The notes below the pieces were generated by a model. It was given only the letters and a program-made list of their open reading frames with translations. It was not told the DNA's origin and did not search any database. From positions 1-57,376 of the forward strand of contig MNXA01000018.1 in the NCBI GenBank assembly GCA_001871195.1: a stretch of DNA of 57,376 bases, read 5' to 3'. This DNA comes from Zetaproteobacteria bacterium CG1_02_55_237 (GTDB lineage: Bacteria > Pseudomonadota > Zetaproteobacteria > Mariprofundales > Mariprofundaceae). The stretch's first letter is position 1; every line of letters starts with the position of its first letter. Below, in pieces: positions 45,701-53,322 of the stretch. A program made the translations under genes and the position numbers.

Positions 45701-46909
45701 ACCATTGCCAAGCTGGCAGGTCCCGATGGCAGGCTCTGGGCTTTTGAACCTTGTTCAAGCACAGCCGACCACTTGCAGCAAAGCATCAATGCCAACGGCC
45801 TCGATCAGATTCAACTGATCCGGGCAGCCCTATCCAACCGTCAGGGAGAGGCCTGCCTGTCGACTCAGGACAATGCCGAACTGAATTCTCTTTCCGATGA
45901 CAATGGCGGCACCGACTCGGAGACCGTACCCCTGTATCGGCTCGATGATTGCATGCAAGAACATGCCTGGCATGACATCGAATTCCTCAAGCTGGATGCC
46001 GAAGGTGAGGAAGTGCGCATTCTCGAAGGTGGGCAGGCGTTTTTTACAGACCTGTCGCCACTGGTCATGTTTGAATTAAAACATGGAGACGAGGTCAATG
46101 AAGGCCTGATTCAGGCCTTCCAGAACATGGGTTACTCCCCCTACAAACTAATCCCGGGCCTGATGCTGCTGGCACCATTCGATGTGCAGGAGGAAGCCGA
46201 TCCGTTCCAGTTGAACCTGTTCTGCTGCAAACCGGACCGCGCACAGAAACTGCAGAATCTCGGGCTGCTGCTGCTTGATGAACCCGCCAGCATCGATACG
46301 GCCTGCGATTCAAACATATGGGAAAACTACCTGCATGACTTCCCCTATGCCGCCATCATGTTTTCCACCTGCAGGGGTTCGGCTTCACAACAGCCATTGC
46401 CCGACTGGCCGGAATATCGCGATGCCCTGAATGCATATGTCATGGCGCAGGATACCGAACGCGCACCGGGAGAACGCTATCACCTGCTGCGAACTGCCTT
46501 CATCCAACTCGTATCCGTGCTGGATGCGCATACGAGTCTTCCACGCCTTCTCAGTCTGGCTCGCATCGCCAGTGAGCTTGGCAACCGCGCGCTAGCCGTA
46601 AACATCCTCAATGAGCTAGCCAGGCATTTTGAAGAGAAGCAGCAATTCAATGTCGATGAACCTTTTCTGGCAATCTCCGCCAGAGCCGCCGCCATTGATC
46701 CGAAAGACATGCTGGGAAACTGGTGCCTGGCGCAAATCCTGGCTGAACGCGAAAGACTGCATGCCTTTTCTTCCTATTTCACGGACGCGAGTTCACTGCC
46801 CATACTGGATATTATCGAACGACTGGATTATCCGGATCCTGAAATGGCATTGCGCGGCGATCTCATACGCCAGCGCTTTGGACTGTCCGCCACGGCCCTG
46901 GCCGCATAG
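42758..46909 (+). CDS. Trifunctional TPR-GT41-FkbM-FkbM fusion protein
   Basis: This 1383-residue protein has a short TPR region (to about 120), a GT41 OGT-like domain (about 198-550: LKIAYLSSDFKLHPVGFYMN, LIDLNGHTTDTRLPVLAYRP, DTFPYNGTTTTCEALVMG), a first FkbM methyltransferase (about 593-830: IDFIKIDVQGAELDIFKGA), a second one (about 940-1150: NVIDIGANYGCYALTIAKL, FLKLDAEGEEVRILEGG), and a helical C-terminus of unknown fold. The start at 42758 is chosen because GGAG lies 9 bases before it; ATG at 42752 is possible. The linker before the first FkbM contains an in-frame AAGGA plus ATG (44534), as if two genes had fused. Predicted role: add a sugar and O-methylate it. Confidence 0.85.
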   Translation: MTSTSSKNIQQLANRAQRFLEIGDIHQAEMLCDEAMNQGATDPDMLLQIGKVRYFRKRYEEAVDFFQQVLQSRPEDCDVRIMLWASYRDGGDFEGMLNLAHQFQNKPLNANEVLFAYRSFLAACDWQSAKEMQARVFNLIKEKKIRCDLIPALLIELCGISDLAPDLVLDFHRQWGDEMLKGIKPYFPVNAPAPVVTGRLKIAYLSSDFKLHPVGFYMNQILRSHDHERFEVYCYAHLGRDDAMTQHIRENVDHFIDITALTNENAAARIHADGIHILIDLNGHTTDTRLPVLAYRPAPVQMTYLGYPNTTGLATVDYRITDHDAECEEGTRYVEKLLYMPQSFLCFGVDLKTEGTHIEEGDHITFASFNNIRKITPEVIQVWSRILNRVPASTLALKAKNLDNTVVSKNLLHEFAKHGIEAERIEFRPYTRTYEEHIIQYCSSDIALDTFPYNGTTTTCEALVMGVPVVTLTGKTHAQRVSCSILKNIGFEETITHSMDAYVDKAVALASNRQGLAALRQILPTLFRHSILCQPEDFTRQLEDLYLQAWHEKTAALPEASAVDTRYSESERQEKPKATCGNNNLNDKKDISMTSPINPRTLIADIVHHDLAGTPIIIAEIGARILDAENNVGEAEIFHTLPAAKVLAFEADAEACEQINALSSHFAADIKAYPYALSDKPGEKTLYITREKMCSSLYKPNEKMLARYANLDYAYLDKTCSIEVTSLDRFMEQENIPNIDFIKIDVQGAELDIFKGASKAMPQLLGLCTEVEFVELYEGQPLFGEIDALLRTYDLQFYCFRDTGNRPIQGTAFHSKPQLLWADAVYFPSLEAIDRLPAEKLLKLSVLSSLYDAYDLSQYALKRFDDISGTHLMDDFVRRLTALAQGTNTEGDSIPADKKVVQMVNKPEATRQDLQTGNGRKAVKIENDILVTVPDDLTLMTPYILEEQQDWFEDEIEFVRRLIRPGMNVIDIGANYGCYALTIAKLAGPDGRLWAFEPCSSTADHLQQSINANGLDQIQLIRAALSNRQGEACLSTQDNAELNSLSDDNGGTDSETVPLYRLDDCMQEHAWHDIEFLKLDAEGEEVRILEGGQAFFTDLSPLVMFELKHGDEVNEGLIQAFQNMGYSPYKLIPGLMLLAPFDVQEEADPFQLNLFCCKPDRAQKLQNLGLLLLDEPASIDTACDSNIWENYLHDFPYAAIMFSTCRGSASQQPLPDWPEYRDALNAYVMAQDTERAPGERYHLLRTAFIQLVSVLDAHTSLPRLLSLARIASELGNRALAVNILNELARHFEEKQQFNVDEPFLAISARAAAIDPKDMLGNWCLAQILAERERLHAFSSYFTDASSLPILDIIERLDYPDPEMALRGDLIRQRFGLSATALAA

Positions 46910-46963
46910 TGGGAGAAATGTGATTACTTGCTCAATATCAGTGAACCCCCTTTGGAGGAATAG

Positions 46964-48343
46964 ATGACAATACGAACAAGCTCTGCATTGATAACGGGGA
47001 TTGCTGCCGCCCTCTTCTGGCCGGCAACTGCATGGGCCTCTGGGGGACAACAGGGCATCGACTTAACCAATCACGCTGTCGGCTTTGCAGCATTGGCGCT
47101 GTTTTTCATCGCCTATGTGTTCGTCATGTTCGAAGAGTTTACGCATCTGAGAAAATCGAAGCCGGTCATTCTGGCCGCCGGCATCATGTGGGCTCTGGTC
47201 GCCTGGCAATACCTTGGACATGAGCAGCCCCATCTGGCCGAAGAAGCAGTTCGGCACAACATCCTGGAGTACGCCGAACTGTTGTTATTTCTGCTGGTGG
47301 CCATGACCTATGTCAATGCACTGGAAGAACGGCAGGTTTTCAACAGCCTGAAATCGTGGCTCATCCGCAAGGGCTTCAGTTATCGCAAGCTGTTCTGGGT
47401 TACTGGCTGTCTGGCTTTCTTTATTTCCCCTGTGGCGGACAACCTGACCACAGCCCTGTTGATGTGTGCCGTCATCCTCGCGGTAGGAGCGGAATCGCCA
47501 CGCTTTGTCGGCTTAAGCTGCATCAATATCGTCATCGCAGCCAATGCCGGCGGCGCCTTCAGCCCCTTTGGTGACATCACAACACTGATGGTGTGGCAGA
47601 AAGGTCATGTGGATTTCTGGGAGTTCTTCGTATTGTTTGTCCCGGCTGCGGTCAGCTACCTGATTCCCGCCGCGGCCATGCATTTTGCCATACCCAACAT
47701 CTCCCCTTCTGCCTCCGATGAGCGCATTGAGATGCTGCGTGGTGCGAAGCGGATCATGGCCCTGTTTCTTGCCACCATCATCACCGCCGTATGCTTCCAC
47801 AACTTCCTGAACCTGCCACCGATGCTGGGCATGATGACCGGCCTTTCCTACCTGCTGTTCTTTGGTTACTACCTCAAGAAAAGAAATGGTAATGAAGTCG
47901 TTGAATTTGATATTTTCAACAAGGTGAAGCGCGCCGAATGGGACACCCTGTTGTTCTTTTACGGCGTTGTGCTTTGCGTTGGTGCCCTGGGGCAGATCGG
48001 TTATCTCGCCCTGCTATCCGATGCCATGTACAGCCAGATGGGGCCCCTGTTTGCCAATAGCATGGTCGGCATCCTCTCCGCCATCGTCGATAATATTCCG
48101 GTGATGTTTGCCGTACTGAGCATGCATCCGGAGATGTCCCAGGGCCACTGGTTGCTGGTAACCCTGACCGCCGGTATCGGCGGAAGCTTGCTGTCCATCG
48201 GCTCAGCGGCCGGCGTAGCACTGATGGGCCAGGCACGAGGCAAATACACCTTCTTCGGCCATCTCAAATGGACGCCTGTGATTGCCCTGGGCTATGTGGC
48301 TGGCATTGCCACACACCTATGGATCAACGCTGCTTACTTTTGA
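46964..48343 (+). CDS. nhaD: Na+/H+ antiporter NhaD
   Basis: NhaD exchanges Na+ or Li+ for H+ and is common in marine and salt-exposed bacteria. The 459-residue protein has about 12 membrane segments and the signature AANAGGAFSPFGDITTLMVW, then AIVDNIPVMFAV and GGSLLSIGSAAGVALMGQAR, all typical of the IT-superfamily NhaD group. The N-terminus looks like a signal sequence (AAALFWPATAWA). A TTGGAGGAA ribosome binding site precedes the ATG. It follows the trifunctional gene by 54 bases. Confidence 0.93.
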   Translation: MTIRTSSALITGIAAALFWPATAWASGGQQGIDLTNHAVGFAALALFFIAYVFVMFEEFTHLRKSKPVILAAGIMWALVAWQYLGHEQPHLAEEAVRHNILEYAELLLFLLVAMTYVNALEERQVFNSLKSWLIRKGFSYRKLFWVTGCLAFFISPVADNLTTALLMCAVILAVGAESPRFVGLSCINIVIAANAGGAFSPFGDITTLMVWQKGHVDFWEFFVLFVPAAVSYLIPAAAMHFAIPNISPSASDERIEMLRGAKRIMALFLATIITAVCFHNFLNLPPMLGMMTGLSYLLFFGYYLKKRNGNEVVEFDIFNKVKRAEWDTLLFFYGVVLCVGALGQIGYLALLSDAMYSQMGPLFANSMVGILSAIVDNIPVMFAVLSMHPEMSQGHWLLVTLTAGIGGSLLSIGSAAGVALMGQARGKYTFFGHLKWTPVIALGYVAGIATHLWINAAYF

Positions 48344-48434
48344 TACCTGTGTTGAAGGAATTGAAGGAATAGGGATTATCTGGAGAAATGAAGGAAGCTA
48401 TCTGCACGAGCAGGCTCTTCATCAACCGTTCGGG

Positions 48435-49655
48435 CTAGGCCTCTATAAGCAGTTCAGCGTGTTCATCCACCCATTTGAGGGCGCGGGTGTAAGCCATCGT
48501 TAAGTCAGCACAGCCAAGTTCGTTTTCCAGGCAAAAAACGTCCACCTCTTTCCAGTCATTGGACTCGATAGCAATCGCCATATGAAGCAAGCGGCCAAAA
48601 CGACTGTCCAGATTGGTGAGCCCCTCATAGATATCATGGGGCAGGCAGATATGGTCCAAAGCCTGTTCCATACTCTGATCAAGAAACGCATCCAGCAGGG
48701 AAAAAAGGCCAAGGATAAAGACCTCTGATGCCCTTGGCTGCTTCATTGTGATCAATGTTTCTTCCAACATGCGACCGCGCAACATGGCCGTAAGAATAAG
48801 TTCCTGTGGTTTATCCTTACTCAACAAGGCCAGAGAAAGCACCGACAACCAGCGCTGAATATTACTAAGACCCAACAAACTCAACGCCTGCCGCACAGAG
48901 TCAATCTCTCTGCGCAGACCAAAATTTGCGGAATTGATGTATTTCAGTAAGCGGTAGGAGATTCCCACATCACGCACAATCACTTCTTCTAAATCCTGAA
49001 CAGCCTCGGCAATCATGACCGCCTGCAGGGCTCGCAGTATGGCCAGCTTTGAATCCGGCACCTTCCTGGCGCTGACAATATCGGGACGGCAGAAGAAATA
49101 GCCCTGAAAGTAGTCGAAACCGAGCTTTTTCGTTTGCTCGAACTCTTCCTGTGTTTCCACCTTTTCGGCCAGCAGCTTCGCGGGATATTTGCGCAGCGGC
49201 TCCACTTCAGCCGCCAAGTCTGTGCTGACCATGACATCAATCTTGATGATATCGGCGATTTCCAACAGCGGCTCCCACTGCGGAGAATAGATAAAATCGT
49301 CCAGAAGAATTGTATAACCCTTGGCCTTCAGGCCGCGGCATGCCGCCACGACTTCAGCATCCACCTGGACGTCTTCCAGCACCTCGATAGCCACATCTTT
49401 CGGTGAAAAGAGTGAAGCAATGCCGCCAACGAGAAAGTCGCGGGGGACGTTGATATAAACCATTTTATTACCGGATATCTGATCAAGCCCAATATCCATG
49501 AGGCTTCCTACCAGCACATTGGCCGTGAGCTGCAGTCCACTGGCCTCATGGATTGCGCTATCTGCCGTTGGCGAGCCCCGGAAAAGCAATTCGTAGGCTA
49601 TAACCTTGCAGTCCCGATCGAAGACGGGTTGTCTTCCCACAAATACATCTCTCAC
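48435..49655 (-). CDS. EAL-HDOD (YuxH-type) signalling protein
   Basis: The 406-residue protein has an N-terminal EAL-like domain (1-200: VFVGRQPVFDRDCKVIAYEL, TILLDDFIYSP, KLLAEKVET, FDYFQGYFF) and a C-terminal HDOD domain (205-400: IVRDVGISYRLLKYINSAN, QALSLLGLSNIQRWLSV). The EAL motif at the expected place reads YELLFRG, with Leu for Ala, and several metal-binding residues are absent, so c-di-GMP binding or mere scaffolding is likelier than hydrolysis. It is at the distal end of the chemotaxis run, 69 bases after the HDOD-GGDEF gene. Confidence 0.9.
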   Translation of the reverse strand: MRDVFVGRQPVFDRDCKVIAYELLFRGSPTADSAIHEASGLQLTANVLVGSLMDIGLDQISGNKMVYINVPRDFLVGGIASLFSPKDVAIEVLEDVQVDAEVVAACRGLKAKGYTILLDDFIYSPQWEPLLEIADIIKIDVMVSTDLAAEVEPLRKYPAKLLAEKVETQEEFEQTKKLGFDYFQGYFFCRPDIVSARKVPDSKLAILRALQAVMIAEAVQDLEEVIVRDVGISYRLLKYINSANFGLRREIDSVRQALSLLGLSNIQRWLSVLSLALLSKDKPQELILTAMLRGRMLEETLITMKQPRASEVFILGLFSLLDAFLDQSMEQALDHICLPHDIYEGLTNLDSRFGRLLHMAIAIESNDWKEVDVFCLENELGCADLTMAYTRALKWVDEHAELLIEA

Positions 49656-49724
49656 TAATCTGTCCCCGCCCTTAAGTGGTGTGTAAAGCTGTTCATTTCA
49701 CTAAGCATTGACGCCTTAAGGCGC

Positions 49725-51209
49725 CTAAGCATCGACTCTGTTGCCACCATCGTTTTTTGCCGCATACATGCAACGGTCTGCAGCCCTGACCATGTCCTCT
49801 ACTGAATCGTAGCACTGCTTATCCATGTGCGTGGCTACACCGGCTGAAAAAGTAACGCGAACCTTTTCCCCGCTCTCAGTGTTGTGTTCCTGTTCTGAAA
49901 ACACCTTGAGCAGACGATTCAGCATCTTCTTTGACTCCGCCTCACCCAGTCCAGGAAGCACGAGCATGAACTCTTCTCCACCATAGCGTGCTGCGATGTC
50001 GCTCTGACGCATTTTGTCGACAAAGTATTGCGCGGCGGACACCAGAACCTTGTCGCCGAACTGATGGCCATATGAATCGTTAATGTTTTTGAATCTATCC
50101 ATATCAATAAAAGCCAGGCTCAATGGCCAACCATGCTCATTGGCATTGGCAAACTCTTTGACCAATACATTGTCCAGGTGTTCACGATTATACAAACCGG
50201 TCAACCCATCCCGTAAAACTCTATCCTCCAGTTGGCGGACATGACGCATGGACTTTTCCTGCTCCTTGGTAAACTGATGCAATAATTTTAAGTTCCTCAG
50301 CATCAAAGCTTCTCTGGCCTGCTCCAGGATGAGCTCGGCTTGAGCTGGTTCGGAAAGCTCAATCTCAAACAAGTCTGATATCTCAGGGATAGCATCCGAG
50401 ATATGGGCGAGTACATCTGCCAGTTGCGCACTATCCATACCCAGCATATCGCTGGCCCTCTTTGCTGCTATAGCAGAGGCATGATCCCTGTCATCATTCA
50501 ACCAGATGTCGGCCAACCAGCCGGAAAGAGCGACACAACGCTGAAAACAGTCTTCATCGCTGCTGATCGCGCCATTCTTGGATGTGTGGCTGGATTCCAC
50601 TGCACAGCAGATCAGGTCAGGAAAACCCCAATGCCTTAACAGCCAGGCCCCCACCTCAATATGACTGCCACCCAGGGCCTCCCGCTCGAGCTCTTCAAGT
50701 TGCCAGTGATTTTCAGCCCTGGCATAGACATCTCCATACTTATTCGGCATCAATTTATCCAATGCCAGTATGCCGATGTCCTGCAAAAGCCCGGAAAGAA
50801 GTAGTTGCTCAAGGTTTATAATGCCCTTTGCTGTTCCCAAAGCCTGGCAGGCAATGGAAGAGATCAGTGAACGGCGCCAGTACAGATCGTGGTCTATACC
50901 TTCATTTTTCTCTCTGCGCAGAGCGTTGACCAGAGAAAAGTTCAGAATCAAGGTAAGGCAGGCATTCAAACCCAACAGGGCAATGGCTTGCCTGATGTTT
51001 TCCACCTTACGACGCAGTCCGTACAGCGGGGAGTTCGTGACCATCAACACCTTGGAAGAAATGGCAGGATCCATTTTGATAAGTTTTGCCACATTCGAAA
51101 TGCTGACATCAGGGTCATTCGATAAATCGATGACCTGCAAAGCCACAGCCGGCAGGCTGGGCAGGGTTGTGCAGCGTCTTAGCTGATCTTCCAGTTTCGG
51201 ATTCAACAC
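49725..51209 (-). CDS. HDOD-GGDEF protein, probable diguanylate cyclase
   Basis: The 494-residue protein has an HDOD domain (about 15-215: LPSLPAVALQVIDLSN, KMDPAISSKVLMVTNSP) and a GGDEF domain (about 330-494: LRDGLTGLYNREHLDNVL, FIDMDRFKNINDSYGH, ARYGGEEFMLVLPG). GGEEF is an active-site sequence, and RQSD five residues before it is an inhibitory I-site, so c-di-GMP synthesis with product feedback is predicted. HDOD has LQDIG in place of HD, likely non-catalytic. It precedes EAL-HDOD and follows the PilZ gene by 6 bases. Confidence 0.92.
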   Translation of the reverse strand: MLNPKLEDQLRRCTTLPSLPAVALQVIDLSNDPDVSISNVAKLIKMDPAISSKVLMVTNSPLYGLRRKVENIRQAIALLGLNACLTLILNFSLVNALRREKNEGIDHDLYWRRSLISSIACQALGTAKGIINLEQLLLSGLLQDIGILALDKLMPNKYGDVYARAENHWQLEELEREALGGSHIEVGAWLLRHWGFPDLICCAVESSHTSKNGAISSDEDCFQRCVALSGWLADIWLNDDRDHASAIAAKRASDMLGMDSAQLADVLAHISDAIPEISDLFEIELSEPAQAELILEQAREALMLRNLKLLHQFTKEQEKSMRHVRQLEDRVLRDGLTGLYNREHLDNVLVKEFANANEHGWPLSLAFIDMDRFKNINDSYGHQFGDKVLVSAAQYFVDKMRQSDIAARYGGEEFMLVLPGLGEAESKKMLNRLLKVFSEQEHNTESGEKVRVTFSAGVATHMDKQCYDSVEDMVRAADRCMYAAKNDGGNRVDA

Positions 51210-51215
51210 AAGCCC

Positions 51216-51605
51216 CTACAGGTCGCTTGGCTTTTTAAGGCCAAGATGGTCTTTGAACTCCCCCTCGATCCGGGCAACATCATTGGCATTCAGAAGCACC
51301 AGATTGCGCAGGTGCTCGTAACTGTCCAGATCCATTTCTGTAAAATCAACGCCAATTCCATCCTCAGTCGAGCGGACAATTTTCCCTTTGGTCATGATGC
51401 ATACAGGACTCTCTCTGGGGTCGCCTAGAAAAAGCTTTAGCAGACACTCAGCCTGAAGCGGCAGCTTTTCATCACAGTCCAGCCCCGCACCATGCATGCT
51501 CACATCGGCAAGCTGGCCACCAACGACCCTGTCACCGCATTCAAGCTCCACAGCAATATGGGTCTCCACACGTGAAAAATCACGCCTGTTATCAGGATCA
51601 GCCAT
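51216..51605 (-). CDS. PilZ domain c-di-GMP-binding protein
   Basis: A 129-residue single-domain protein with RRDFSRV (the RxxxR motif) near the N-terminus and DVSMHGAGL (D/NxSxxG) further on, the two c-di-GMP-binding elements of PilZ. It could carry the signal made by the GGDEF protein next door to the flagellar or chemotaxis apparatus. It lies 22 bases after the CheY-like gene. Confidence 0.88.
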   Translation of the reverse strand: MADPDNRRDFSRVETHIAVELECGDRVVGGQLADVSMHGAGLDCDEKLPLQAECLLKLFLGDPRESPVCIMTKGKIVRSTEDGIGVDFTEMDLDSYEHLRNLVLLNANDVARIEGEFKDHLGLKKPSDL

Positions 51606-51627
51606 GGTCGGCTCCTATGCAGCCCAA

Positions 51628-51993
51628 TCAGGCACTAAGAATCGGGCCCAGTTGGGTTTTGAATGTGTCCGCTGTAAAAGGTTTGGTAATCAGGAACTTC
51701 GCCCCTGCCTCCTCAGCTGTCTGACGCATCTGCGCAGACCCTTCTGTCGTTACAAAACCAAAGGGGGTGGAAAAACCTTCGCCTTTCAGCGCCTGAAGAA
51801 ACTCGATGCCGTTCATGTTCGGCATGTTCCAGTCAGATATAATGAGGTCAGGCTGCCACTCGCGCGCAATCCCCAATGCCTCCACACCATCATTTGCCTC
51901 TTTGCTTTCATGATCCCCATAGCCCGCCTGGCGTAGAGTACGCGACACAATCATGCGCATAGCTTTGCTGTCATCCACAATCAGAATTTTCAT
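51628..51993 (-). CDS. Response regulator receiver (CheY-like) protein 2
   Basis: A 121-residue stand-alone receiver: MKILIVDDSKAMRMIVSRTL (acidic pocket), LIISDWNMPNMNGIEFL (phosphorylated Asp in SDWNMP), VTTEGS and ITKPF (Thr and Lys of the switch). SDWNMPNMNG is close to CheY, so it may bind a flagellar or signalling target. It lies between cheX and the PilZ gene on the same strand. Confidence 0.92.
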   Translation of the reverse strand: MKILIVDDSKAMRMIVSRTLRQAGYGDHESKEANDGVEALGIAREWQPDLIISDWNMPNMNGIEFLQALKGEGFSTPFGFVTTEGSAQMRQTAEEAGAKFLITKPFTADTFKTQLGPILSA

Positions 51994-52037
51994 TTTTCAC
52001 TCCTCCTGTCTATTTAATAATCTATTTAAGAATTGGT

Positions 52038-52487
52038 TTATGCCCGCTCTAATATCGTAATGAGCAGTGGGTGACCTTCACACTCAAATGACTGCTGAAA
52101 TGTGACTTTTCCACCCGGAATACTGACCTTGTAATCGATGCCCTCTGCCACAGAAGGCAGGGATATCCGGCAATCGCCCGGCAACAGGGTTTTGATGTTG
52201 CCAGCCGTCATATTGGTCAACTCACCCAGGGTGTCGTGCAGCTCCTCATCGGTGACCTCTTCCAGGGCCATATCAAACATGGAAGCCGTTGCCATGTTCG
52301 CCAAGCCTTCAGAACAGTACAAGGTAACTGCACCCTCCCAATCGCCCATAATCTGGATGCAGCCGATCAGAGAACGTTCCTTCGAACTGGCTTCAGAGGC
52401 CTTATCTACGGGTTGAGCATTCAGGCCAAGCGTGGACGTCCATATATCCGATGTTATTTGATTGATGTCATCTGCTGAGAAATCCAT
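52038..52487 (-). CDS. cheX: CheY-P phosphatase CheX-like protein
   Basis: CheX dephosphorylates CheY-P. The 149-residue protein has ELTNMTAGNIK, the E-x2-N catalytic motif, with the N-terminal MDFSADDINQITSDIWTS and a C-terminal FQQSFECEGHPLLITI strand region. An AGGAG precedes its ATG. It lies 13 bases after cheR. Confidence 0.85.
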   Translation of the reverse strand: MDFSADDINQITSDIWTSTLGLNAQPVDKASEASSKERSLIGCIQIMGDWEGAVTLYCSEGLANMATASMFDMALEEVTDEELHDTLGELTNMTAGNIKTLLPGDCRISLPSVAEGIDYKVSIPGGKVTFQQSFECEGHPLLITILERA

Positions 52488-52500
52488 TGTTTACTCCTTT

Positions 52501-53322
52501 TTATGTAGACGCGCGATATGCCGCGGCCTTGCCCATAACAACCCTTTTGAATGAATCATCAAGATTGAACGTGGTTTCCGCAGAGCCGAGAAAGAGAGGC
52601 CCGTCTGGCTTTAATACACGTCTGATTTTGCCAAGAATTCCCCGCTTGGTTTCCTGATCAAAATAGATAAGAACATTGCGCATAAGAACAATGTCCATGC
52701 TGGGTAGCGAGGGCCAGTGACCCGACAGGTTCATTTGTCTGAAGTCGACCATCCCACGAATTTCGCGCTTCACCTGCCATTCAACACCCTGTTTCTCGAA
52801 ATATTTCACCATCAATGCAGCGGGCAAGCCGCGATTGATATCGAGCGGCCTGTAGCATCCTTTCCTGGCAATATTCAGCACATCCTCGGAAAGATCGGTT
52901 GCAATAATGTTGATTTTCCAGTTGGACAGCATGGGGAAATGTTCACGAATCATGATGGCCAGGGAATACGGCTCCTGACCGCTCGAGCAGGCACCACTCC
53001 ATATGTTCAGCTGGCGTGTTGAAGCGCGCGACTTGATCATTTCAGGCAAAACGTGTTCCTTGATGGCCTCAAAAGGGTGAATATCACGGAAGAAGCTCGT
53101 TTCATTGGTGGTCATGGCCTCGATGACCTCTTTGTGCAGGGTGGAAAAGGGTGTGGCTTTCAATTGCCTCACATAATCTTCAATGGACGAGAACTTGTTC
53201 TGGGCCACCAGCGGCCTGAGTCTCGATTCCACCAGATATTCCTTGCCTGCACCGACCACAATGGCCGAATTCTCGTAAATCATTTTACTGAGATATGCGA
53301 AGGATTCTGCTGATATTGCCAT
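52501..53322 (-). CDS. cheR: Chemotaxis protein methyltransferase CheR
   Basis: CheR methylates glutamates in chemoreceptor cytoplasmic domains. The start at 53322 overlaps the cheB stop (TAATG), giving 273 residues with no extra N-terminal region. It has the helical N-terminal part (FAYLSKMIYENSAIVVGAGK), TTNETSFFRD, WSGACSSGQEPYSLAIMI (SAM loop), INIIATDLSEDVLNIA and DIVLMRNVLIYFD. It acts on the receptor at 54988-56583. Confidence 0.95.
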   Translation of the reverse strand: MAISAESFAYLSKMIYENSAIVVGAGKEYLVESRLRPLVAQNKFSSIEDYVRQLKATPFSTLHKEVIEAMTTNETSFFRDIHPFEAIKEHVLPEMIKSRASTRQLNIWSGACSSGQEPYSLAIMIREHFPMLSNWKINIIATDLSEDVLNIARKGCYRPLDINRGLPAALMVKYFEKQGVEWQVKREIRGMVDFRQMNLSGHWPSLPSMDIVLMRNVLIYFDQETKRGILGKIRRVLKPDGPLFLGSAETTFNLDDSFKRVVMGKAAAYRAST

